Positions 1-6,372 of a stretch of DNA of 27,597 nt are shown one piece after another; positions within the stretch are counted from its first letter, which is position 1; every line of letters starts with the position of its first letter. Origin of the DNA: JANQKX01 sp039028695. Lineage in GTDB: Bacteria > Pseudomonadota > Alphaproteobacteria > Kiloniellales > Kiloniellaceae. The translations under genes were made by a program, and so were the position numbers. The stretch is from the NCBI GenBank assembly GCA_039028695.1, contig JBCCHN010000064.1, positions 1 to 27,597 on the forward strand, in the 5' to 3' direction. The notes under the pieces were generated by a model. That model saw only the letters and a program-made list of their open reading frames with translations, was not told the origin of the DNA and made no database searches.

Positions 1-589
1 ATTGGAGGAAGGGCACACCGTTTTGCGTGACCAGAATACCCCCATCAGCCAGGCAGGCCTTGCAGGAGGCGTAAAAACTCTCGGTACAAAGAACCTCGCC
101 CGGCCCGATAGGATCGGTGGAATCGATGATGATCAGATCGAAGCGGTCCTCACAAGCAGAGACAAAGTCGACCCCGTCGGCGATCACCAAAGAGGTGCGC
201 GGATCCTCAAAGGCCTCTTGGCATATGACCCGTAGGTGTTCCTTAGCGAAATCGGTTACCGAGGCGTCGATTTCTACCATGGTCACCTGTTCGACGGTCT
301 CGTGCTTTAAGACCTCCTCAAGCATGCCGCCGTCGCCACCGCCGATGATCAAAACCCTGCGCACGGCACCATGGGCCAGGATCGGCAGGTGGGCCAGCAT
401 CTCGTGATAAATGAATTCGTCCCGCTCGGTGGTTTGGATTACGTTATCCAGGACCAGCATGCGCCCGAAGGTTTGGTTCTCAAAGAGCACCAAGCGCTGA
501 TGGTCGGTCTGGCTGTCGTAGAGCACACGGTCGACACGGAAGCGGGTGGCGAAGTCCCCGTGCAGGGTCTCCTCAACCCACTCGGTCAC
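1..589 (-). CDS. speE: Spermidine synthase (polyamine aminopropyltransferase), C-terminus cut by the left edge
   Basis: The enzyme transfers the aminopropyl group of decarboxylated S-adenosylmethionine to putrescine, giving spermidine in the cytosol. The first 196 residues are visible and run off the window. In order they show the N-terminal strand region, a QTTERDEFIYHEM stretch lining the polyamine site (residues 52-64), the nucleotide-binding GGGDGG loop (83-88), the VEID acidic turn (105-108) and the catalytic-loop motif IDSTDPIGPG with the conserved Asp at 156. These match SpeE throughout. The start is taken as GTG because it overlaps the speD stop as GTGA and leads directly into the usual SpeE N-terminus; no in-frame ATG lies nearby. 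The overlap implies translational coupling to speD, which makes its co-substrate. About 90 residues are missing if it has the usual length of about 285. Confidence 0.95.
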   Translation of the reverse strand, partial: MTEWVEETLHGDFATRFRVDRVLYDSQTDHQRLVLFENQTFGRMLVLDNVIQTTERDEFIYHEMLAHLPILAHGAVRRVLIIGGGDGGMLEEVLKHETVEQVTMVEIDASVTDFAKEHLRVICQEAFEDPRTSLVIADGVDFVSACEDRFDLIIIDSTDPIGPGEVLCTESFYASCKACLADGGILVTQNGVPFLQ

Positions 590-1125
590 AGCCCTCGCCC
601 CCGCCGGTGCTCGCCCACGTCAACCCGTGACGGCTGAAAACGGTCCCGCAGGACCTCGACGGCCTTGTGAGGCTCGGCCGCACCGCACATGAAAACATCT
701 AAGGCTGCATAGCCGTTTTCAGGCCAGCTGTGGATCGAGATATGGGATTCTGCCAGGACCGCCACGCCGGAGATTCCGTCGTTAGGGGTAAAGTGGTGCA
801 GATGGATGTGGAGCAGAGTGGCCCCGGCAGCCTCGACGCAGTCGCGCAGGGTCTCCTCCACATAATCCAGCTCGTCCAGGCGCTTGGCGTCCCACAAATC
901 CACGATCAGGTGGGTGCCGGCAAAGCGCTCCCCATCCTTTTCGATGAAGAAATCCTTGCGGTCGTCGGGGTTTTCCCAAGCGCCATTTTCGGACGGGGTA
1001 TTGTTCAAGGTGTCCTGTTCGGCAACCGCCTTGCAGACCTCCGGTGAGAACTCTTCCTGATGGGAGGCGCTTGGCTGGTGACCCAAGTCGATCCCCGATT
1101 GGAAGAGGGCGTGTACGTTTGACAT
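586..1125 (-). CDS. speD: S-adenosylmethionine decarboxylase proenzyme, prokaryotic class 1B
   Basis: This pyruvoyl-dependent enzyme decarboxylates AdoMet to supply the aminopropyl donor for SpeE. The 179-residue protein contains the self-processing motif LAESHISIHSWPE. Cleavage is expected between Glu126 and Ser127, with Ser127 becoming the pyruvoyl group. His132, Cys147 and Ser119 lie at the same offsets (+5, +20, -8) as the catalytic His68, Cys83 and Ser55 relative to Ser63 of the Thermotoga enzyme, so it should be active. The first ~65 residues are an extension not found in the ~125-130 aa minimal enzymes and look low in conservation. I chose the ATG at 1125 because GGGAGG lies just upstream; an earlier in-frame ATG at 1161 would start inside the terminator-like hairpin stem region. 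Its stop overlaps the speE start by 4 nt. Confidence 0.95.
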   Translation of the reverse strand: MSNVHALFQSGIDLGHQPSASHQEEFSPEVCKAVAEQDTLNNTPSENGAWENPDDRKDFFIEKDGERFAGTHLIVDLWDAKRLDELDYVEETLRDCVEAAGATLLHIHLHHFTPNDGISGVAVLAESHISIHSWPENGYAALDVFMCGAAEPHKAVEVLRDRFQPSRVDVGEHRRGRGL

Positions 1126-1163
1126 CGGACCTCCCGCGCAACCAGTAGATGACCCAAACAAAA

Positions 1164-1201
1164 TCGGACCTCAACGGACGGCGTCCGCCATTGAGGTCCG
1201 A
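1164..1201 (-). terminator. Intrinsic-terminator-like hairpin in the speD leader
   Basis: The arms TCGGACCTCAA and TTGAGGTCCGA (11 bp, perfect) enclose a second inner stem, CGGAC/GTCCG. Read on the minus strand the hairpin is followed directly by TTTTGTTTG, the shape of a Rho-independent terminator. It lies between the upstream thioredoxin-like gene and speD and only about 38 nt before the speD start. That leaves no room for a normal promoter downstream of it, so either it terminates the upstream unit with speD transcribed from within or by read-through, or it is a leader attenuator for speDE. Confidence 0.7.
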
Positions 1202-1221
1202 CTTCGTTTTCGGAAGACTGC

Positions 1222-1250
1222 TTTATGCCAGAAGCGGGTTAAGCAAACAA
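1222..1250 (-). promoter_or_regulatory. Candidate sigma70-type promoter for speDE
   Basis: On the minus strand TTGTTT and CATAAA are separated by exactly 17 nt. The matches to consensus are modest (about 3/6 and 4/6). If used, transcription would begin near 1215 and the whole terminator-like hairpin at 1164-1201 would be in the leader. Confidence 0.3.
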
Positions 1251-1280
1251 GAAAAATGGTGCGACGCAACATTCATGGGA

Positions 1281-1327
1281 GGGGCAACGTTTTTGCATGG
1301 CTCTCCGCGCGGCAGGCCGGTTGCCCC
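1281..1327 (-). repeat. Inverted repeat directly after the thioredoxin-like gene
   Basis: GGGGCAAC (1281-1288) and GTTGCCCC (1320-1327) can pair across a 31-nt loop that begins inside the stop codon of the upstream gene. There is no U-run, so it is a possible mRNA 3' stabiliser rather than a clear terminator. Confidence 0.35.
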
Positions 1328-1881
1328 TAACTGGAACCGGATAGGGCTTGCGACACGGCCGCTTCCAGCTCTTCAAAGGTCACGTGAGTCTTGGTGGCAC
1401 CCTCGGCATGAATGAAATGTAAGACTGGCTGGCCTTGTCCATCGAAAACAAACACCGTGGGAATACGGGCCACCTCTTCGAACAAAGGACCCACCTGTTC
1501 GCCATCCCCGAGGACGCGGAAGGCGGGGTTCTTCTTATCAAGGAAGCCTGCCAAACGAGTGCCGTCGTCGTTGGCGAAGAATTTTTCGAAGATGTTGACG
1601 GCCAAGATGGCCACCGAGTCGCCGTATTGCTGCTTGATGGCATTCAAATGATCGAATTCCGCGTGACAGGGCGGACACCAAGAGGCGAAAAAAGTCAAAA
1701 CTACGGGCGTCCCCGAAAGGGATTCGGCGGAAACGTCCTCTCCCTCGATCAGCGGAAGCGCCGCCAAGGCCGAGCGCCGGTCCTGATCCAAAGTGATCTC
1801 CTTAGCCTGAGCTGGCGAAAAGGCCAAAACGAACAGATAGACGAAGGCCAGGGACATCAAGGGAATGCGCAAGAGGATCAT
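1327..1881 (-). CDS. Periplasmic thioredoxin-like (TlpA/ResA/DsbE-type) protein
   Basis: The 184-residue protein has an N-terminal signal peptide (hydrophobic residues 7-22, AQA cleavage site near 26) and a thioredoxin fold. The active site is WCPPC at residues 68-72 within FFASWCPPC, and the cis-proline loop is present later as RIPTVFVFDGQG. WCPPC is characteristic of reducing periplasmic TlpA-like proteins that keep cysteines or cytochrome c apoproteins reduced. No ccm genes or DsbD-like partner lie nearby, so the substrate is unknown. The ATG at 1881 overlaps by one base the stop of the preceding dioxygenase-family gene (TAATG), indicating one transcription unit and coupled translation. 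Reduction of a partner in the DOPA-dioxygenase or DUF899 neighbourhood is conceivable but only inferred. Confidence 0.85.
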   Translation of the reverse strand: MILLRIPLMSLAFVYLFVLAFSPAQAKEITLDQDRRSALAALPLIEGEDVSAESLSGTPVVLTFFASWCPPCHAEFDHLNAIKQQYGDSVAILAVNIFEKFFANDDGTRLAGFLDKKNPAFRVLGDGEQVGPLFEEVARIPTVFVFDGQGQPVLHFIHAEGATKTHVTFEELEAAVSQALSGSS

Positions 1882-2234
1882 TATGATGCCTTTTCGAATA
1901 TGGATAGGTTCAGGTCCAGCTTAGCGCCGAGCCAGATCGCCCGATCCCGATGGTCTTGCAAAGCCTGACCTGTTTCGGGATGGATAAAGATCACCAGATC
2001 GCCTCGATTGAGGGCGAGCCAAGGCACGATTTCAGCGAAAACCTCCGGCGTAAAGGCGACCTGATAGCTCCAGCACGGATGGGGCCCCACGGGCTGGTCC
2101 CGCCACCGGCCCATGACCATCTCAAAACGCTGCTCGATCGCAGTTCTCAGCTCAGCCGCGGCCGCCTTGCTCTCGGCGTCGTAGTAGACATGGGCGTGAT
2201 AGCCATCGATTTGCGATACATCCATAAAAGCCAT
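1881..2234 (-). CDS. DOPA 4,5-dioxygenase family protein
   Basis: This 117-residue cytosolic protein belongs to the small DOPA 4,5-dioxygenase family (extradiol-type cleavage, typified by fungal betalain-pathway enzymes). Visible family marks are the HAH pair at residues 13-15 in DGYHAHVYYD, GPHPCWSYQVAF in the middle with two aromatic residues, and a terminal IHPETG loop; the histidines are candidate metal ligands. Bacterial members are widespread, but their physiological substrate is generally unknown, so the name reflects family membership and not a demonstrated reaction. The ATG at 2234 is chosen for the GGAGG eight bases upstream. It is the first gene of a two-gene unit with the periplasmic thioredoxin-like gene and is divergent from the DUF899 gene. 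Confidence 0.85.
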   Translation of the reverse strand: MAFMDVSQIDGYHAHVYYDAESKAAAAELRTAIEQRFEMVMGRWRDQPVGPHPCWSYQVAFTPEVFAEIVPWLALNRGDLVIFIHPETGQALQDHRDRAIWLGAKLDLNLSIFEKAS

Positions 2235-2329
2235 CGCGGTTGCCTCCTGGTCCTAAAAAATGGGTATTCTCTGGCGAGAACCAAGAAATCCCACAAAAAT
2301 GTGAAGGATAGCACAAATCCAGATTAATG

Positions 2330-2343
2330 AGCCGAAAACGGCT
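2330..2343 (+). other. Small hairpin in the leader of the DUF899 gene
   Basis: AGCCG-AAAA-CGGCT forms a perfect 5-bp stem with a tetraloop about 40 nt before the ATG of the downstream gene. It has no U-run. The function is unclear; it may simply be leader structure in the divergent intergenic region. Confidence 0.3.
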
Positions 2344-2383
2344 AAGGTAAACCATGCCACCAGCACCTCAGGAGGAGCGGACA

Positions 2384-2980
2384 ATGACCGAAGCGCAAAA
2401 GCTTGAAATGGAGATCATGGAAAAATCCAAGGCCCTAGCGGCCCTGCGCCGGGCCGAAGAGGCTCTCGCCGTGGATGATTATGAATTTGAGGGGCTAGGT
2501 GGCAAGGTTCGGCTCTCCGGCCTCTTTATGGGGCGAGACCGGCTGTTGATGATTCACAACATGGGTCAGGGCTGTCGCTATTGCACGCTTTGGGCGGACG
2601 GCATTAACGGTATCTTGGGTCACTTGGAAGACGCTATGGCGGTGGTTTTGGTTTCCAAGGACTCACCGGCCGTCCAGCGCCAAATGGCCCTGGACCGAAA
2701 TTGGCGCTTCCAGATGATCTCCCACGGAGGCGGCAGATACATGAAAGATCATTGCCGTTTTGGCGATTTCGAAAACTTTCCGGGTGCGGCTGTTTACGAG
2801 CGACAAGGCGGCAAGATTTTTCGGAAAAGCCAAACCGCCTTTGGGCCGGGCGACCTCTATTCGCCCCTGTGGCACTTCCTCGGCCTGGCGGGCTTGAGCG
2901 AGGCCGATTGGACGCCCCAGTATCACTATTGGCGGCGCCCGGAAAAGCTGGACGACGGCGGCGAAAATGTTCGGGATTGA
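2384..2980 (+). CDS. DUF899 family thioredoxin-fold protein
   Basis: The 198-residue protein matches the DUF899 family: a predicted helical N-terminus, then FMGRDRLLMIHNMGQGCRYC, the phrase WADGINGILGHLE, and VVLVSKDSP before a second half ending in SPLWHFLGLAGL. The CRYC pair (Cys64, Cys67) is in the place of a thioredoxin active site, suggesting a thiol-dependent oxidoreductase or peroxiredoxin-like role, but no reaction is established. There is no signal peptide, so it is cytosolic. I chose the ATG at 2384 because AGGAGG lies just upstream; an in-frame ATG at 2354 would put that site inside the coding region. The gene ends 12 nt from the convergent tadA stop, with no terminator between. 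Confidence 0.85.
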   Translation: MTEAQKLEMEIMEKSKALAALRRAEEALAVDDYEFEGLGGKVRLSGLFMGRDRLLMIHNMGQGCRYCTLWADGINGILGHLEDAMAVVLVSKDSPAVQRQMALDRNWRFQMISHGGGRYMKDHCRFGDFENFPGAAVYERQGGKIFRKSQTAFGPGDLYSPLWHFLGLAGLSEADWTPQYHYWRRPEKLDDGGENVRD

Positions 2981-2992
2981 GGGGGAAACGCT

Positions 2993-3472
2993 CTAACGGC
3001 GGGGCTCTTTCCGGCGTTGGCGAAAAAAGTCTTTGAGGAGTTGGGCCGCCTCAGTCTCGCCCTGGCCAGCAAACACCTCCGGACGGTGATGACAGGTTTT
3101 TTGCTCAAAAACACGGGGGCCGTGCGCCACGCCGCCGCTTTTCGGATCGAAGGCCCCAAAGTGCAGCTGGCGAATACGCGCTAGGGAAATGGCGCCGGCG
3201 CACATGGGACAGGGCTCCAGGGTCACATATAAATCCAGGCCCACCAAACGCTTTAAGCTCAGCTTTTCCGATGCTTTGCGGATTACCAGCATCTCGGCAT
3301 GGGCGGTCGGGTCCCTACGCACCTCGACCTCATTATAGGCTTGGGCGATCACCTCACCGCTCTGCGGGTCGAGCAGTACGGCGCCAACGGGCACCTCCTC
3401 AACCTCCGCCGCCCGACGGGCAAGGGCCAAGGCCTGCTGCATGGCCGGCGGTAAGTCGGAAGGCGGTGTCAT
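2993..3472 (-). CDS. tadA: tRNA adenosine(34) deaminase
   Basis: TadA deaminates the wobble adenosine of tRNA-Arg(ACG) to inosine and is normally essential. The 159-residue protein shows the cytidine/deoxycytidylate deaminase zinc site: HAEM with His58 and catalytic Glu60, and PCPMCAGAI with Cys88 and Cys91. The N-terminal phrase EVPVGAVLLD is also typical, and the length is normal. The ATG at 3472 gives a standard N-terminus; a GTG at 3520 would add 16 hydrophobic residues with no precedent in the family. The ribosome-binding site is weak at both. It is divergent from the RluB-type gene, the common tadA/rluB/rsmD arrangement of many alphaproteobacteria. Confidence 0.93.
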   Translation of the reverse strand: MTPPSDLPPAMQQALALARRAAEVEEVPVGAVLLDPQSGEVIAQAYNEVEVRRDPTAHAEMLVIRKASEKLSLKRLVGLDLYVTLEPCPMCAGAISLARIRQLHFGAFDPKSGGVAHGPRVFEQKTCHHRPEVFAGQGETEAAQLLKDFFRQRRKEPRR

Positions 3473-3602
3473 GTCTAGGCATCCAAGGGTTATTGCGAGA
3501 AAGGAGAGTGAGACCCCCACCCATGGCGGTCAAGGATGTAAAAGGCCACTTGCTCTAAGGGAAGGTTTGCAAGGCAGCGGGACGAACCCTAAAGTCCCGG
3601 CC

Positions 3603-4691
3603 ATGAAAGCCACCCAAAAAAGCCGATCAAAAGGTGCCGCTCCCTCCGGTGAAAACATTGCTGCCGGTGAACGCGTCGCCAAGGTCATTGCACGCGCCGG
3701 CCTCTGCTCTCGGCGGGAGGCCGAGAAACTGATTGAGCAAGGCCGGGTCGAGGTGGATGGGAAAACGCTCGAGACGCCGGCCACCATTGTCACTTCGGAC
3801 AACAGCATCCGCGTGGACGGTGAGGTCCTACCGGCCGCCGAACCGCCCCGTATGTGGCGTTATCACAAGCCCAGCGGGCAGATTACCACCCGCCACGACC
3901 CCGAAGGCCGGCCGACTGTATTCGACGATTTACCGCCCGACCTGCCCCGGGTGCTGACCATCGGCCGGTTGGACCTGACTACAGAGGGTCTCTTGCTGTT
4001 CACCAATGACGGGGAACTCAAGCGGCGGCTGGAGTTACCCTCGACCGGCTGGGTGCGGCGCTATCGGGTGCGGGTTTTTGGCCCGGTCACTCAAGCGCGC
4101 TTGGATGGCCTGGCCGAGGGACTGACCGTTGAGGGCCTTCGCTACGGTCCCATCATCGCCAAGCTAGAGCGCCAGCTCAAATCTAATTCCTGGCTTTCTA
4201 TAGCCATCAAGGAAGGCAAAAACCGGGAAATTCGAAAGATCTGTGAGCACTTGGGGCTCAGCGTCAGTCGCCTGATCCGGCTCAGTTACGGGCCTTTCCA
4301 ATTGGGGGCGCTCAAAAAAGGCGAGATCGAAGAGGTATCCGCCAAGGTCTTGCGCGAACAGTTGGGGATCGGCGATACTCCCGCCAAGCAGGCCAAAAAG
4401 GGGTTTGCGGACGCCAAACCCAGGAAAGGCAAGTCCCGAAGAAACAAATCCCGGGAAAGCGAGCCCCGGGAAAGCGAGCCCCGGGAAAGCTGGCCGACGG
4501 GCAAAAAATCCGCTGGCCTTAAGCCTGGCGATGGCCGGAAAAGAACCGCTTCAGTAGAACCTTCTCAAAAAAGCCAGATCGGCAAAAAGCATGCGCATCG
4601 TGGCCGGAAAAAACAGGGGCAAGAGCCTCACAACACCCGCGGATCAAAGCATTCGCCCAACCGGCGATCGCATTCGCGAAAGTCTTTTTAA
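3603..4691 (+). CDS. rluB: RluB-family 23S rRNA pseudouridine synthase with long basic C-terminal tail
   Basis: The enzyme isomerises uridine to pseudouridine in 23S rRNA (position 2605 in E. coli RluB). Residues about 23-70 form an S4 RNA-binding domain (ERVAKVIARAGLCSRREAE). The catalytic domain follows, with GRLDLTTEGLLLF carrying the nucleophile Asp124 and a KEGKNREIRKICEHLG motif near 205-220. Family specificity between RluB, RluE and RluF cannot be settled by eye, but the S4 domain and context favour RluB. From about residue 263 a 100-residue tail is rich in Lys, Arg, Ser and Glu, with repeats RESEP, and is probably disordered and RNA-binding. The ATG at 3603 is preferred because an upstream extension would overlap tadA and carries no family sequence. 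Its last 101 nt overlap rsmD in another frame. Confidence 0.88.
   Translation: MKATQKSRSKGAAPSGENIAAGERVAKVIARAGLCSRREAEKLIEQGRVEVDGKTLETPATIVTSDNSIRVDGEVLPAAEPPRMWRYHKPSGQITTRHDPEGRPTVFDDLPPDLPRVLTIGRLDLTTEGLLLFTNDGELKRRLELPSTGWVRRYRVRVFGPVTQARLDGLAEGLTVEGLRYGPIIAKLERQLKSNSWLSIAIKEGKNREIRKICEHLGLSVSRLIRLSYGPFQLGALKKGEIEEVSAKVLREQLGIGDTPAKQAKKGFADAKPRKGKSRRNKSRESEPRESEPRESWPTGKKSAGLKPGDGRKRTASVEPSQKSQIGKKHAHRGRKKQGQEPHNTRGSKHSPNRRSHSRKSF
4450..4490 (+). repeat. 15-bp tandem repeat in the tail of the pseudouridine synthase
   Basis: CCCGGGAAAGC recurs three times at a 15-base period (4450, 4465, 4480), with GAGC joining the copies. It is in frame and encodes the RESEP repeats. A repeat with a period divisible by three in a disordered tail is a likely site of length variation. 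Confidence 0.85.
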
Positions 4692-5166
4692 CATCCTGAC
4701 CAGTCATCTGAGCACTGGCGACGGCGAACCCTTTGCGGGCATTGCAGTCTTGGACGCCTTTGCCGGAACCGGCGCTTTGGGACTGGAAGCCCTGTCCCGC
4801 GGCGCGGCCAGGGCCACATTCATGGAAAAAGACCCGGGCGCACAGCGCCTTTGCCAAGCCAATATCCGCCATTTGGGGGAGACCGATAACTCCAAGCTGG
4901 TCCGCTGCGATGTCCGTCATCCGCCGCCGGCCGATGGGGCCTGCCAACTGGCCATTCTCGACCCGCCCTATCATCAGGACTTGGTCGAGCCGGCCCTAGC
5001 AGCCTTGGCCGAGAAAGGATGGATTGACGACGGAGCCTTGGTGGTGGTGGAGCTGCCATCCCGCGAGGCAAGTCCAAAACTTGAAGGTTTTACCCCCTGG
5101 GACCGGCGGGAATACGGCACCACTGCTCTACAGTTCTGGCGCTACCAATCATTATCAGACCCATGA
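4591..5166 (+). CDS. rsmD: 16S rRNA (guanine(966)-N2)-methyltransferase
   Basis: RsmD methylates N2 of G966 in 16S rRNA using AdoMet. The 191-residue protein has the family start MRIVAGKNRGKSL, the RPTGDRIRESLFNIL substrate-binding region (residues 22-36), the AdoMet loop DAFAGTGALGLEALSRGA (55-72), an acidic turn MEKD (78-81) and the catalytic DPPY (124-127). Length is normal. The ATG at 4591 gives exactly the conserved N-terminus although the ribosome-binding site is poor, so translation may depend on ribosomes coming from the upstream gene, whose end overlaps this start by 101 nt. Its 3' end overlaps the convergent MFS gene by 25 nt. Confidence 0.93.
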   Translation: MRIVAGKNRGKSLTTPADQSIRPTGDRIRESLFNILTSHLSTGDGEPFAGIAVLDAFAGTGALGLEALSRGAARATFMEKDPGAQRLCQANIRHLGETDNSKLVRCDVRHPPPADGACQLAILDPPYHQDLVEPALAALAEKGWIDDGALVVVELPSREASPKLEGFTPWDRREYGTTALQFWRYQSLSDP

Positions 5167-6362
5167 GGTTCCGCGAGACTTTTTCGGGCAGCCATGCGGC
5201 GGTTTAGCAAAAGGGCCAACCAAATAACCCCCAGCATAACGAGCGCGCCAAAAAGATAGGGGGCTGATCGACCGGCCTGTTGAAACAACAATCCGGCGAT
5301 TGCAGGTCCCACAACCCTGGCCAAGGAACTGGTCGCCTGACTAATTCCCAGAGCCCCACCGGCAGTGCCGCTCTGACACAGGCGTGAGATCAAGGATTGC
5401 AAGGTCGGGTTACTCAATGCCAAGCCGGCCGTCAAACAGGCAACGCCGATCAATAGCAAAACCAAACCTTGGGTCAATCCGATGGCCAACATGCCCACCG
5501 CCAAGAGGGCCGAAGCACTGATAACAAGCCTGGATTCCCCGAAACGCCGCGTTAGCGGGCCGATCAAGCCACCTTGCACGCCCACCCAGATGATTCCGGC
5601 ATAAGCCAAAAGATAGCCCACAAAATTCGGACCCCATCCCAGGGCAGCTTCAGACCATAAGGCAATGGTCGATTCCAAACTGGCAAAAACAACAGAGATC
5701 AAAAACACGATGGCAATAATCAGGCCCACGTGAGGAAAGCGGAGAGACTCCACATAACCACGAAAGACACTGGGTGAATCGGCCGTAACGGCAGCCGAGG
5801 GATTAGATGTCCCTTTATTTTTGGTTTCGGGCAAAAATAGCGCTGTTAGGATCAATGTCGTAGCCGATAGGCCAGCGGAAAACAGGGGTAAATTTCGATA
5901 GTCCGCGGGCGTGGGATCATCGCCAATGAAATATCCGCCGAGAGCGGGCCCAATAGTAAAGGCCAAGCCGAAAGCCGCACCGAGGATCCCCATGGCCTTG
6001 GCACGGTCTTTGGGCTTTGTAATGTCAGCCACATAGGCCGGGGCCGCCGCGATATCGCCGCTAAGCAAGCCGGCGATGGCCCTCGCCGCAAACAGCATCC
6101 ACAGGTGATCGGCAAAGGCCATCATCAAAAAGGCCGAACAGGTGCCCACAAAGGAAACAAGTAAAACCGGCTTGCGCCCCACGCGGTCGCTGACCCGCCC
6201 CCAAAAGGGCGCGGAAAAAAGCAGTGCCGCCGAATAGGTCGCAATCAGCAAGGTGACTTCCTGAGGGGAGCCACCCAAGCGCAAAGCCATAAAGGGCAGT
6301 ACCGGAATAATCAGCCCAAAACCCAACAAATCGAGAAAATAAAAGGCAAAAAGACGCGGCAT
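5142..6362 (-). CDS. MFS transporter, TetA-like drug/H+ antiporter family (DHA1)
   Basis: The 406-residue protein is an integral inner-membrane transporter with about 12 membrane helices and a central hydrophilic loop near residues 180-205. It has motif A GRVSDRVGRKP at 55-65 after TM2 and a motif C-like GPALGGYF in TM5, marks of proton-driven drug antiporters. Overall it resembles the TCR/Tet subfamily, but many such proteins do not confer tetracycline resistance and the substrate cannot be read from the sequence. The ATG at 6362 is 10 nt past the mutL stop, so it is probably the last gene of the M16-M16-mutL transcription unit. An ATG at 6398 would overlap mutL and add 12 polar residues before TM1. 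Confidence 0.88.
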   Translation of the reverse strand: MPRLFAFYFLDLLGFGLIIPVLPFMALRLGGSPQEVTLLIATYSAALLFSAPFWGRVSDRVGRKPVLLVSFVGTCSAFLMMAFADHLWMLFAARAIAGLLSGDIAAAPAYVADITKPKDRAKAMGILGAAFGLAFTIGPALGGYFIGDDPTPADYRNLPLFSAGLSATTLILTALFLPETKNKGTSNPSAAVTADSPSVFRGYVESLRFPHVGLIIAIVFLISVVFASLESTIALWSEAALGWGPNFVGYLLAYAGIIWVGVQGGLIGPLTRRFGESRLVISASALLAVGMLAIGLTQGLVLLLIGVACLTAGLALSNPTLQSLISRLCQSGTAGGALGISQATSSLARVVGPAIAGLLFQQAGRSAPYLFGALVMLGVIWLALLLNRRMAARKSLAEPHGSDNDW

Positions 6363-6372
6363 GGACGCCCCG

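Noticed and set aside
3441..3602. Upstream extension of the RluB-type protein
   Set aside because: It would overlap the divergent tadA start and contains no sequence typical of the family; the S4 domain begins after the ATG at 3603.
5142..5166. A frameshift at the rsmD/MFS junction
   Set aside because: The 25-nt overlap is of two convergent 3' ends, each with a normal-length protein, so no error need be assumed.
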